Assembly: GCA_003993805.1 (NCBI GenBank)
Contig: RSEF01000003.1
Span: 104,901,676-104,965,675, forward strand
Direction of reading: 5' to 3'
DNA length: 64,000 bases
DNA from: Himantopus leucocephalus
Lineage: Eukaryota > Chordata > Aves > Charadriiformes > Recurvirostridae
Position 1 is the stretch's first letter; every line of letters begins with the position of its first letter. The notes beneath the pieces were generated by a model, which was not told the origin of the DNA, ran no database searches, and saw nothing but the letters and a program-made list of their open reading frames with translations. Shown here in pieces: positions 42,101 through 52,307 of the stretch. Made by a program: the position numbers and the translations under genes.

Positions 42101-45100
42101 TTTTTCTTGGGTTTCAGGGGTTTTGGGGGGAGAGAGGGATCCTTGTTTAGGGAAATGAAGAGCTTTGTTGTTCTCACAGGCTCACCAGCGAGACCCTGCC
42201 TCTTGCCAGTTTTTGGAGTGGGGAATCTTTCAACCACAACACAAACAGCTCATGTATTGCAGTAAAGGGGAAAATATAAGAAATTTCCAAGACAACAGCA
42301 TCTGCCATTCCAGAACCGCTGCAAGATGCACCCACACAAAGCAGCCCTTGGTCTAGGGTTTGTTCTAGCCAGCTTGTTAGTGACTTTTATCCTTCCCTCC
42401 CTTCTTTTGCCAGCTCCAGCCAAGAAAATGGCCATCTAATCTATCTGAAAAACAGTGACTATAGTCTAGGCAAATAACACATCATGCCCTATAAAAGCTG
42501 GAGAAGAGGATTAAACACAAATAACAAAAACTAGCTTTCAACCCACAACTGAGATGGAAGAAAGAGAAGCCTTGCCTTTAGGACAAATGCCACCATGGCT
42601 GTTAGGTCTGGGAGAGCCAACATAAGCCAATCCAAGTGTTCCCATGTCAAAATCTTGATATGTGAAGAGATGAGCAAGGCACACGTGAGCTGCTTTCTCA
42701 GCAATATCAAAGCTAAATTGCTTTAAAGAAAAAAAAAAAGGCAAATCTTTGTAAGACACTTTATGGTGCATATTAGAAGTCTATAGATAAGAACATTCAT
42801 CTAATGAGCCAGACAAGCACATTCTAGATCTGGTTAAGTCAGAAAAAAGCAGCTGTTTAGCTGTCCTACAGAGCTGTAGAAAATTAAATTAATACCTAAG
42901 TACCTTGTATGCATTCATTTACATAACTTGTCTATTCATTTCCCCTTTTCACAGAGACGGGAAAACCAAGTACAATAGTTTGATGAAGGTCACGAGGCAG
43001 TCAGTCTCAGGGCCAGACATACCAGGACTGCCTTTCTGACTCAGGCCACATATTAATAATCCTAATTGGTGCGTGCTCTATAATTATGCAATGGAGCCCT
43101 TTACCGTGGGCTACAGGGCACGTCACATCAGCTCGTTAGACTTTGTGTAACATCTACACGTCATGCAAAGGAAGTAGAGGAATTTCATCTGTTACTACAG
43201 AGCAGCTGTATGAATGAGTAATTCTCTGTAAGGGGCACCATTTTTCAAGGGTTACAACCTACCTCTAGCAGCATTTTCACATCCCAGGCATCTTTCTTAT
43301 CATCTGGGTAACTTTTTGCCATATTGTAATGCTTTCCTCCAGGTTTTACAACATTTGGCTCATTGTGGATGATAATCTACATTTCAAGAAGGGCAACAAT
43401 GTAGAGGAATTTTGGTCAATTTTATAGCTACAGAAAAGCTTTCTATGTAATCTTAAATGTCTCAATAGATCTGCAAGGAGAAAAATTCAGACTCAGCATT
43501 CTTCTAACGTTAACTTTGCAGCCTCTGCTAGTTAAGATACACCCCACTACACTATAAGTAACTATACCAGCCCTTTTATAGGGCAACATCAACAGTTTTC
43601 ATGGTAACATTCTGCTTTCACATGCATGTTACTCGATCAAAAAAACCAAATACAACCAGGATTTACGTCTAGCATAAATAACCCCAAACCATGTCAGAGT
43701 TCTAGCTAACTAAGAAGTATTTTAAAGAATTGCTGTAACCTAGAATTAGTGCATCATGGTCTTTCCCCCTCCCCACCCAATTAACTCTCTTTCCTTGTTC
43801 TTGCAGACCTTTTCCCAGCAAAGGGGCAGCGAGCTTGTACCATGCATCTCCATGTTCCACATCACAGCTCTTACAGTACTCTGAGCTGATGGATTCCTCT
43901 TCTTTTTAATGCCCTTTTCCAGATTTCTGTGTACTAACTTTCAGAAGCTATCCTACAAATTGAAGTCACTACATCCCCTGTGCCCACCCTATACCAGCCG
44001 TGATACCATCACTACCGTGATATCATGATGTCTAAGGGAGTCATAAAAGCTCTTCAGGCCGGATTTGTGGTTTTTCATCTGTGTTTGGGGCCCACTCAGA
44101 CTTTGTAAGCTATGCAGTAGCCATACACACAAACATTAAATACAAACATAAGAGTATGTCTGACAGAAACAAGAATTGCTTATATTCAGGAACAAAAAAA
44201 ACCACCTTTGAGATTAACTACGGAAAGATTCTCCCTGAAAACTCCTGCCTCAAATGCTGCACGGAACTCAAAATAGGCATGCTGTGTCAGATCACTAACA
44301 CCACCTCTGGCAAGATGCTGTTTCAGAGTGCTCCTGGCTGGAGTGAATAACGTAGGATTTGACTATTTTAGCTCTAATCCAGATAAAATAATTAGAAACC
44401 CTAATATCTAAACCATATTCTTATCCTTTAAATTGGAAACCCTTTGCATAGTTCAGTGAATACCTGCTCTATCTGTATGCCGTACCCATTGAAGGCTCCA
44501 TTGTCCCAAGAAGTATTTCGGTAGATGTCATCTACTCTGTCTATCAATTCAATCTATAATGAAAAGAAAAACAAGTTATTTAGTTCTGAGCTTTCATGTA
44601 ATAAAGTTTAAGGCACTCAGAGAAACTGCAACATACTTATCTAGAAACACTCACTTCAAATTAAAATTGAACCTCATATAACATAACAGACATACTCACT
44701 GATCCAAAAACAACAGCACTTGGATCCAGAGAGTGTTACCAAATATCGGTGAAAATTTTCCATCACAAAAAAGCAGTACAAACTTTCCCATTTATCACTT
44801 CCATTTGTGTAGTGGAAGAGCGATAATATTAAGAACATCTTGGGAAACGCTTTGTTCATATACGAGATTTCCATGTTTCATTGAGGGGAAGGGTAGAGGA
44901 GGGAGTTGTTTTTACTGCTTTGTTTTAGCACGATGCTTAACTAGTTTAACTGACTCCTGAGGCTTGCTTCCCTCTCCCAGCCAAAAACCTGTAATTTTCC
45001 TCATTATGGTTCAAGCACAAGGTTCCAGAAAGTCTCTTGTGAGCGCTCACTAACGATACTTCTCTTTTCAAGCTGTTCTCATCTTCTTTAAAACCACCTT

Positions 45101-48100
45101 CTACTAAATATAAACCATCAAACTTGCTCAAAATGAGAAGTGACATTCAGAGCCACTCGATAATAGTTTATGCTTTAGTTTTCCAATCACTGTGTTGTTA
45201 ACAGTGAACATCTACCCAGGAAACACAAAGGTAGGTTAGCCTCAGCCTATGTCAGATGCTGAGATAATAGCATCTCTGCAAACACACAAATTGAGGCTCC
45301 TTCACCTAGGGAATGTAAACATTTCTGGGGACAGAAAGGTCAAAAAGCCAGCAAAGGTGGAACAGAGTAATTAGCATTTCAAAGATTCAGGCTCAGAAAG
45401 AGACTCTTAACAGACAACAAACCTCCAAAAGTGGTTTCATTTGTTTTTGTCTCCAGTCCCCAAACCCGTACTCTCCACTTCTGCTGAAAGGCTGTGGGCA
45501 GGCATTCTAATTCACAAAAACTTGTCAGGTAGATAACCCAATTGGTTTTGGCTGGGTTACTTGGTAACCGGTACACATAACAAAGCCCTGCTTTCCTGAG
45601 GATGGCTAAACACCTGCCTGCTGATGGGAAGCAGTGGACTAATTCCTCATTTTCCTTTGCTTGTGTGCACAGCTTTTGCTTTACCTATAAAACCGTTTTT
45701 ATCTCAACCCACAAGTTGTCTCACCTTTACCGTTCTGATTCTTGCCCCATCCCACTGCGGAGGAGTGAGCAGGTGGCTGGGTTGGGCTGAGCTGCCTGCC
45801 AGGGTTAAACCACAGCACCCGTGTGCAACCAAACAAATTGTTTACCACGCCTACTTCTAATTTTATTGTTCTGGACAGTGGATCTTGGAAGAAATTGGGG
45901 GTGGGGGGGCGTGGGGAAATCTATACAAGTTGCTTTTGCCTTTCATATCAGCTTTAAACATGCTTGAACTTTAAAGATGTTTGGATAGTTTGTGGTGGAT
46001 TTCAAAACCCGGGAGATTCTAAAGCTCTGACTAGAAAAAGAAAATTTCTTAGGCAGAAAGTAGCATAGGCACAAGAAGTATGTGAAGGGAAGGGTTTGTT
46101 TATAAGTGAAACTTGACGACTTTTTAACTACAGTATCACCATTATAAAATATTTTTAAAGCATGATTTAGCACCTTCACAGGTAAAAAGCACACACATCC
46201 ATGAGATGTAAACACGTTATGTTGTACAAAAGTAGTATAAGCTGTACGTTATTTTAAATACTGAACGGCTATTTTTTTCCTGCACTTATTCCAGGAAGTT
46301 GTAACAGAGTATATTTACTTACCAAATAATTTATAGTGGTACTCTCTTCCCCACGGCCCATATACTTGAAAAAACGATGATCTGCCACTACCAACATCTT
46401 GCACGTGTTTTTGGAGCTCTCTGGAACAGCTCTTTTCTTCCGGTGGATGCTTGCCACTGTGAACATTTTAAATACAATTAAATAAACACTTAGTAAAACT
46501 GCCACTGCTGTGTCTATTATCCTTATTTAAGACATGAATGTGACTTTGGGTGGGTTTCTGGGGGGACAATACAGATGTTATTTTTAGGGGGTTGGGGTTT
46601 TTTTTGTCAATAACTATTCTTAAATTTTGTCTTTGTAAGAGTCCTCAAACTTGTCGGAAGGAAACAAATGTACAGTAGTGAAATTAAGTTATTCAGATTT
46701 ACCTATAGAGCTTTTATGGTCATCACCTCAGCCTTAACACCTCTCCTCCTCCTGTTCCTAGTCATTATCCCAACCTCTGCTGACACAGCAAAGGACAGAG
46801 GAAAAAGGGACCAAAAACTCTCAAGCACCCATCATAGCTCAAGATGGATTCTTTGAGTGACCACCAAGGCCAAACAGGTCCTGCTGCACAGTGCACAGAA
46901 GTACAAAGTTGTTTTAATGTTTGCCTTAGAAAGCGTACCTACACTGCTGCCAGCTATCACAACAAACACTGATGAAATAGCTTCCTCTCCTCAGCCTGCG
47001 CTTTTATAGGGCCAAACATCCTTTCAACAAGCCAGGAAGAAACATGCCCTGAGTGACAGCTTCTTCCTTTCATCAGTTGTTGGGGCTTTTTTGGATGGGG
47101 AACGGGCATGAGGAAGAGTGCTGCTTCCTCCCAGCCCCCCATCGATGAATTTAAAGACCTAATGGTTAAACTAGAAGCCCCAATTCTCCTCTTACTTGCT
47201 GACGTAGCCAGGGTTCAAGCATTCGTTTCAAAGATGCTGCTCTCCCAAGGTACAGACACTTACCTTCATTTTGTTTCCTGTCTTCTAGTCCTTTTGGCAA
47301 CAGTTCTTCTTCGTTCAGCTTTAAGTAACCACACACTTTGGGGGACTGCAGTCTTGAGAAATCTTTAATATCTTCAGATCTGTAGACCAACAGTCTTTCA
47401 TCTTGCACATTATCTATAAATCTCCACAGTGGCTGACAGGACAACAACAACAGAAATGCAATTAGGAACATAGTGAATGCAAAGACTAAGTCTATATAAG
47501 TAAAAAATTACATGTGCGTACCATCAAATCTCCACAGCTTTACATGTACACACACAAATGCATTGGACTACGATAATTTCACCCACAGCAATAAATCTAC
47601 TGATAAAACAACATCCTCAAGGAAGCCAACAGAATTCAACTCTTTTCTGCTACACAGGCATCCAAAATCAAAGATTATTTCAACAGAGCACTAGCAGCCA
47701 CCTGAAAAGGCTGTAGAAGAGACAGAATTTTTTTTCCCCCTCCAGAATAGGAGCAAGCTGAGGAGGCATCTCAGGCTTCTCCGCTCCCTCCATAACAGCA
47801 TGGAGACTGGCACATCCAGGGAGGAGGTGCTTAAACTATGCTAACGCACTGAACCAGAAGCACAGGAGCTGGCAGATAACAGAGAATATCTAAGTGCACA
47901 GCAGAATGCTGTCTCCACAGCAGAAGGCAGGCTCTTCAACGTTCAATAGCTACCCAAGTCACTTATAAGCGTGAAAAATGTCTCCAAAACCAAAAGAAAA
48001 CAAGCAAACCGTGAAAGCCCAACGTAAGACACTAATTTCCATAGCAGATGCATACTAACCATCTTTTTTCTTTACTGAGATGTCCCTTTTATGATCTGTA

Positions 48101-49806
48101 CACAACAGCTACAGCAACACCACCAAATACAAGATGGACAGAGTCTGTTCTTTGGGCAAGGCCAACTAGCATAGACCGCCCACATCCACAATGCAGAGCT
48201 CCTGGGTCTGGGTCTTTTCTGGCCCTTAGACAGTGCTCTTTCAGCTTCAGACAACTATTATTTAGCATCCTGTGCTTTCGGTTCACAGCAAAAAGGTCCT
48301 GAAACATGAAGGCTGTGCTGGCCCAGCAGTCACGTGTCTACAACGCAAAACTGAGGGCATGAGTTTCGCACCAGAGGGCAAGGTGTGAGGGCACCACAAA
48401 GGTGCCTTTATACAAAGGTCAACAGCCTTTCTGAACGGTGCAGGAAGACCATGAAAGCAAAGACAGGCAATGGCGGAGCAGCTTTGTCCACGCTGCCTTT
48501 TGGGAACAGTCTCTGGCACACACCATCTCTGACTGCGCACAGGCATCATCTCATCCAGGCCTGGTGAGGGGCTGAAGCTAACCCAGGGACATTAAAACTA
48601 GGCAGCGTGGGCAAGCTGGAGACTCCATACTATTGCCTGCCTTTATTTAGCTGTACAGACACAGCCAGTGAGGAGCAAGCAGGTTGGCTGCGCAGAAAAC
48701 CGAGACATGCCTTCATTACTCTGGACCACAAAGACAAAAATGCTTTAAATCACAAACAGCTACTATATGTTTTTAACATAAAATGCAAGTACAGTGGTTT
48801 GGGTATTCTAATCACGTTTTCATACTTCAACATGACTGGATTTCCCAGGTTTACCCATAATTCTGCATATCTTTGGGTTTGGAGACAATTACAATATCTG
48901 TATAACACTCAGTCATAATTACTGTTATTCAGCCATTCTAATACAGCTTGTGTCTGGGAATATACTGAACTGAACAACTCATTAGGATAGTCTCTAATTA
49001 TGTATTTGTTGAATATTTTTTAAACCAACAGTTTAAAATAACACAAGCAATGAAAACAGTGAAAAACAGAAACAAGGGAGAAGGGAAAAATAACAGATTT
49101 TGAAATAAAGCTCTGAGAATGGGAAAAATTCCAAGATGTAACAAAGCCAAAATTTTAGAAAGTTCAACAGACCTCAACTCTGTTCAGAAGGCTGCAGTTT
49201 GTTATTCTAAAGGACATGAGCACCACTAATTACTAATGTTATCCATTTCCGTTTCTAAAACCCCTTCCTGTTTAAAACATACCTTCTCCCTGATGTATCT
49301 AAAACATGCAAATGTTAGAGAATGTCACTCACTAATAAAACTCAACACTTGCGAAAGTCAAATTGGTTTCACATTTCTCTCCCTCCTCCCTAATCACCCT
49401 AAAACAAACACCACCACCAAGTCTATTTTGAGCTACAGAGGTGTCAATGTGACTAACTAGAAAGAGAAACACCCACAGGGAAAGAGAGATGATCGTTTGA
49501 ATATTGTTTTCAACAGTAAAGCATACCTCTATATTGTATTCTTCTCCATCAGTACTGATTCTTACTGTAAAGTCTTCATCCCCAATATGTGCCACAACCT
49601 TGGAATTATGCTCTCCTTTAACATAAGCAAGAAAAAAAAAAAATTAATTCAGCTCTATTTGCATGCACTCCTGCACAGATGCTGTTTTTTTAATTGGCTT
49701 TAAACTTCAAGCCAAATTCCCTTCCTCAGTCTCTGAAGAACACTATACTGTCCAGTTTACAGAAAATATAGGGGGAAAAAGAAAAGAAAAGAAAAAAGAA
49801 AAAAAN

Positions 49807-49845
<39 letters not shown>

Positions 49846-52307
49846 ATGAGCACTCCCCCCCAACCTTAACTTCCCAATGGTCATAGTCATCAAGACTTAG
49901 ATTTAATTGATAATTTTGCAGAAGATGTTGTGTGTCCTGTTACTAATCCCCACAGCCATCTCAACATTTCTGCCAACAAAAGCAGCTTGCATCTTACCAC
50001 TATCAGACAGCAGTTTCATGGCGTCAGCCTGCATTCCAGTGGAAAAGCCTTTCACCACATCACAAAGGCAACATAAAAATCAAAACAACTTAGCAGAAGC
50101 ATTAGTGCTGGACTTAAGTGGAGCAAGGTACCCTTTTTTTTTTTTTAAACAGAAAAGTAGTCTGCAAAGAACCATCTTAAAGAGTTCTAATATAACAATC
50201 TGAGCAACACTGCATCATCACTACCTGGGCTTTGTGACTTAAGTCCTACATTCCAGTTGTAATTAAAGCCACCATCATCATTTTCAAAAAAATCACAAGC
50301 TGCTGCTTGAGTAAATTATACCTTTGTGTTCTGCCAAACAGAACAGAAGAACCTTGGTACAATAGCTCAAAAAAACCCAAATCCCAAACCCACCAAAAGA
50401 ACCCCACAAAACCAAAACTAGAAAACATGAGGGACATGAGAATTGAGTTTAGTTGTTCATCCTAATCATATCTGATGAAAATGAGCGCTATATACCATTT
50501 ATTTTGGCCAAGAGACTTGTGCAAAGTATGCTTTCTCAGCACTGAAACACAGTCTGGTCCATACTAACCAACGACATGTCCAGTGAAAAAGTCTTGCCAT
50601 TGAACACGATACTCCTTTTCCTTGCCTTCACCATCCACAATTAATGCTTGAAATCTTTCTGAAAAGTGTTCAGCAGTTGCAGTTAAGTATAATTTAAAGT
50701 GCCTGTAAAAGAATTTACTTCCATTTATTTTTAAGCAAAGTATACACAAAACAAACACATCCAGTCTCCTTTTTACTGAGAGTCCCACAGAAGTTCAAAA
50801 GCATTAACTCTGATAAGCAGGCTACAAAAACATATAATATGTAATTCATAACTGTAAACATTTTTAAACTGTCAAAGGTGTTCTATTTAAAAATACAAAA
50901 CAAAAACCCACACACACTCTACCCCCAAAACAGTCACTGTTTGCTCATGATGCACCTTCTCCCTATGCAGTCAAGCACACCCAGTTACCCGTAACGATTG
51001 AAAGAAAATCAGACTAAAGAATCTGTTCATCTATTGAAGTTTAATTATCTTAAAGTTCTTATTTTCTGAAATAATATAGTCAGACGACTAGAACCAGAAA
51101 GCTGAACTCTGTAGATTTTTATGACATAGTGTCACAAAAACTGAAGGCTATCCCAAGAAGTAAGTAGAGAACCTTCTCTGGAAGGAGCCACATGGGCTCT
51201 TAGTTTATGTGGGCTTTGGGTCAAAGAATTTTGGTATGCACCTCTGCAATTATTCTGTAACTATCATTGGCAGTATTGCAACCTCACCATAAAGTCAGGG
51301 TGCATGAGGCAGTGCAAGACAGGGACAGCCAGACATTTGATCCCATTAAATATAAAAGGGTAGCCTTTTATACTTGCTACCCACCTCCAAACATTTAGAG
51401 ATTTAAAAAAATATTCACAACAATTTGTATGACAGTTGTAGATGACAGATGGGGAAGGCACATGAGAACACAGTAGACAAAGATGTCAGATGAACAAAAT
51501 CAACCTACACTTGTTAATACAAAGCATTATTCTCACCCTACTCCCCCATTTCAGATTCACAATTTCAGCACTCGGATACCTGTCAGGCACTTTCCTGACA
51601 CTCAGAAGAGCATCTCTACAACCTTTGTGCTTGCTCTCCTCTACCTCTCCTTCCCCTTTCACCTGTGCTTCTATTTCTTGTGTTGTTAAAAAAAAAACAA
51701 ACAAAAAAGTAATGTAGTGTTTTATCGAATGGGAAATTTACACTCAGTAGGAAGAGGATTAAACCTCCATGAAAAAAAAATAAAATAAAACTCTTGGGCA
51801 AGAGACCACACACACTGAAGGCAGATACTTTTCAAGAACCAGAGGACAGACCAGAAGTAGACTATGTTGCCAAGATGAGGTAGAAGTGGGATCCAACCCA
51901 ATCAGTGGAAGTAATCTACATGAAACTAAAGCTAAGAACAAAGCAAAAGAAATCTTAAAATCACTGCCACTTCAGTAAACACAGCAATACAATGCAACTC
52001 AACTTATTTTTCTGTTTCCTCCAAGCCTCTCTGAAGTCACGTAACCATGCAGATCACTAACTTAGAAGAACTGGCCAGTCATGATAGAAAACAAGGTAAC
52101 TATTTCTGGGTTTGGAACTGCATATTGTAAACTGAAATCATCGGCAACTATTTCATTGCTGATGATTTAATTACCTTTGCAAGGCTGAAAAACTTAAGAG
52201 CCTCTCCACGTGCGTCTCAGGCTGGAGGTCCCTCTTCTTCAGTGAGTGTTGCTGGATGCTTGACTGAGAAAGGATGTCGTAGTCTGAAAGCATGGACTCA
52301 ACTGTGT
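29823..52307 (-). CDS. ADAM17: ADAM17 (TACE) metalloprotease; 18 exons, signal-peptide exon missing
   Basis: ADAM17 is a type I membrane sheddase that releases TNF-alpha, EGFR ligands and other ectodomains; it reaches the surface with iRhom partners. Exons in gene order: 52307-52175, 50702-50569, 49615-49527, 47432-47264, 46456-46323, 44553-44464, 43376-43263, 42720-42576, 42060-41972, 39906-39754, 38899-38700, 37699-37596, 36908-36774, 35337-35207, 34192-34114, 32933-32845, 32156-32100 and 30173-29823. They join in frame to about 798 residues (human 824). Visible are the prodomain with cysteine switch PKVCGYLK, furin site RKKR, zinc motif [11 protein letters not shown] with the Met-turn YVMYPIAV, disintegrin and Cys-rich membrane-proximal regions with LRKGKPC, a transmembrane helix, and the tail ending RVDSKETEC. 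Confidence 0.97.
30174..32099 (-). other. ADAM17: ADAM17 last intron
   Basis: About 1.9 kb. Moderately GC-rich between 31480 and 31920, with overlapping open frames on both strands (to 145 codons) that show no family features. No further exon or repeat was recognised. Confidence 0.7.
32100..32156 (-). CDS. ADAM17: ADAM17 exon, juxtamembrane cytoplasmic segment
   Basis: A 19-codon exon reading [19 protein letters not shown], between ccaatag and gtaagt. DKKLDKQYE matches human; the rest is two residues longer than the human segment and contains a cysteine. The acceptor is preceded by an AAAC-type repeat on the plus strand. Confidence 0.92.
32845..32933 (-). CDS. ADAM17: ADAM17 exon, transmembrane helix
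   Basis: Reads [19 protein letters not shown], then [10 protein letters not shown], before gtgagt. About 21 hydrophobic residues form the single membrane span, next to the cysteine at its cytoplasmic edge. Confidence 0.95.
32934..34113 (-). other. ADAM17: ADAM17 intron
   Basis: About 1.2 kb between the membrane-proximal helix exon and the transmembrane exon. Nothing beyond ordinary intron sequence was recognised. Confidence 0.75.
34114..34192 (-). CDS. ADAM17: ADAM17 exon, membrane-proximal stalk (CANDIS-like)
   Basis: Reads [20 protein letters not shown] and LSINTF before gtaaga. The amphipathic stalk between the membrane-proximal domain and the membrane is known in the family to take part in substrate recognition. 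One base of Gly is carried over to the next exon. Confidence 0.95.
34193..35206 (-). other. ADAM17: ADAM17 intron
   Basis: About 1.0 kb. No element or exon was recognised. Confidence 0.75.
35207..35337 (-). CDS. ADAM17: ADAM17 exon, membrane-proximal Cys-rich domain
   Basis: Reads [20 protein letters not shown], then [21 protein letters not shown]. It has the conserved cysteine pattern and the basic LRKGK patch, which in human binds phosphatidylserine. The acceptor is attacag and the donor gtaagt. Confidence 0.95.
35908..36368 (+). repeat. CR1 LINE 3' fragment in an ADAM17 intron
   Basis: About 460 bases with CR1 landmarks: ccatgaagatgatcagaggg, ttcagcctggagaagag, tagattagatattagg, tgcccagggaagttgtgga and ggtcccttccaacctaaacc, ending attctatgattcta. 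It is antisense to ADAM17. The left edge is approximate. Divergence from the usual form suggests an old copy. Confidence 0.9.
36774..36908 (-). CDS. ADAM17: ADAM17 exon, Cys-rich region
   Basis: Reads [19 protein letters not shown], then [15 protein letters not shown] and SCACN. It aligns with the human segment, including the [10 protein letters not shown] sequon. The acceptor is ctgtag and the donor gtgggt. Confidence 0.95.
37596..37699 (-). CDS. ADAM17: ADAM17 exon, end of disintegrin domain
   Basis: Reads [20 protein letters not shown], then [14 protein letters not shown]. The Cys spacing is conserved, and NAT is a likely N-glycosylation site as in human. The donor is gtagga. Confidence 0.95.
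37700..38699 (-). other. ADAM17: ADAM17 intron
   Basis: About 1.0 kb with a short T/A run near 37740-37760. Nothing else was recognised. Confidence 0.75.
38700..38899 (-). CDS. ADAM17: ADAM17 exon, disintegrin domain
   Basis: Starts [19 protein letters not shown] and continues [17 protein letters not shown] onward to KDGAKC. The [15 protein letters not shown] signature is that of ADAM disintegrin domains. It begins on an in-frame Met which is not a start codon. Confidence 0.96.
38900..39753 (-). other. ADAM17: ADAM17 intron
   Basis: About 0.85 kb with no recognised feature. Confidence 0.75.
39754..39906 (-). CDS. ADAM17: ADAM17 exon, zinc-binding active site
   Basis: Fifty-one codons: [20 protein letters not shown], then a segment with [16 protein letters not shown]. 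The three His of [11 protein letters not shown] bind zinc and the Glu is the catalytic base; the Met in YVMYP is the Met-turn of metzincins. The acceptor is unusually purine-rich (ttcaaaaaag). Confidence 0.97.
39907..41971 (-). other. ADAM17: ADAM17 intron with poly-T tract
   Basis: About 2.1 kb. A run of 22 T at 40038-40059 is preceded by one N at 40037. No exon or mobile element was recognised. Confidence 0.75.
40038..40059. repeat. Poly-T tract (22 T) preceded by N
   Basis: A T run in an ADAM17 intron with N at 40037. On the ADAM17 strand this is poly-A. It has no recognisable retroelement body beside it. Confidence 0.9.
41972..42060 (-). CDS. ADAM17: ADAM17 exon, catalytic domain
   Basis: Reads [20 protein letters not shown], then NYGKTILTK before gtagga. 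Its first two bases complete the Ala codon begun in the previous exon, across the GC-donor intron. Confidence 0.96.
42061..42575 (-). other. ADAM17: ADAM17 intron with GC donor
   Basis: The upstream exon ends CCT-AAA-G and the intron starts gcaagg, so the donor is GC rather than GT. The phase and the CPKA junction of the family leave no alternative within several bases. The acceptor is the normal ctatag. Confidence 0.85.
42576..42720 (-). CDS. ADAM17: ADAM17 exon, catalytic domain
   Basis: Reads [20 protein letters not shown], then [21 protein letters not shown] and GICPK. It closely follows human. Reading past it as one frame gives extra codons (GKASLSS), which are intronic. Confidence 0.96.
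43263..43376 (-). CDS. ADAM17: ADAM17 exon, catalytic domain
   Basis: Thirty-eight codons: [19 protein letters not shown], then [17 protein letters not shown] before gtaggt. HYNMAKSYP and [10 protein letters not shown] match human. The front part IIIHNEPNV differs from the human segment. Confidence 0.94.
43377..44463 (-). other. ADAM17: ADAM17 intron
   Basis: About 1.1 kb; nothing recognised. An 89-codon frame on the opposite strand at 44081-44350 shows no family feature. Confidence 0.7.
44464..44553 (-). CDS. ADAM17: ADAM17 exon, catalytic domain
   Basis: Thirty codons: [20 protein letters not shown], then [10 protein letters not shown] before gtattc. NTS is a conserved N-glycosylation sequon. 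Confidence 0.96.
44554..46322 (-). other. ADAM17: ADAM17 intron
   Basis: About 1.8 kb. It has a G-rich segment at about 45897-45916 (runs of 5, 7 and 4 G) that could form a quadruplex. No exon or repeat was identified. Confidence 0.65.
46323..46456 (-). CDS. ADAM17: ADAM17 exon, furin site and start of mature protease
   Basis: Reads [20 protein letters not shown], then [22 protein letters not shown] is the proprotein-convertase site that removes the inhibitory prodomain. [13 protein letters not shown] is typical of the ADAM17 catalytic start. The donor is gtaagt. Confidence 0.96.
46457..47263 (-). other. ADAM17: ADAM17 intron
   Basis: About 0.8 kb with no recognised feature. Confidence 0.7.
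47264..47432 (-). CDS. ADAM17: ADAM17 exon, prodomain with cysteine switch
   Basis: Reads [20 protein letters not shown], then [19 protein letters not shown] and onward to DRKQNE. The Cys of PKVCGYLK is the cysteine-switch residue of the prodomain. One base carries over to a Val codon. Confidence 0.96.
47433..49526 (-). other. ADAM17: ADAM17 intron
   Basis: About 2.1 kb. Open frames on both strands at 48040-48570 lack recognisable features. No mobile element was seen. Confidence 0.7.
49527..49615 (-). CDS. ADAM17: ADAM17 exon, prodomain
   Basis: Begins with two bases completing Gly, then [20 protein letters not shown] and TDGEEYNIE before gtatgc. ITDGxEYNIE-type sequence is shared with human. 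Confidence 0.94.
49807..49843. repeat. Poly-A tract (37 A) preceded by N
   Basis: Long A run in an ADAM17 intron; the base before it (49806) is N and A-rich GAAAA repeats lie to its left. Length is probably uncertain in the assembly. Confidence 0.9.
50569..50702 (-). CDS. ADAM17: ADAM17 exon, prodomain
   Basis: Completes Arg, then [38 protein letters not shown] and TGHVV before gttagt. HFKLYLT and [12 protein letters not shown] are hallmarks of the ADAM17 prodomain. Confidence 0.96.
50703..52174 (-). other. ADAM17: ADAM17 intron
   Basis: About 1.5 kb; no exon, RNA gene or repeat recognised. Confidence 0.7.
52175..52307 (-). CDS. ADAM17: ADAM17 exon 2, start of prodomain
   Basis: Reads [20 protein letters not shown], then [18 protein letters not shown] and FSALQ before gtaatt. 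It aligns with human from about residue 33. The first codon is split, with its first base in the unseen exon 1. Confidence 0.95.

Noticed and set aside
42538..42575. Open continuation of the ADAM17 exon past the GC donor
   Set aside because: The codons GKASLSS are absent from the family, and the next exon continues the conserved sequence in the needed phase.
45897..45916. G-rich segment as a regulatory quadruplex
   Set aside because: The runs of G would permit a quadruplex, but it is deep in an intron and nothing ties it to a function; kept only as a note in the intron entry.
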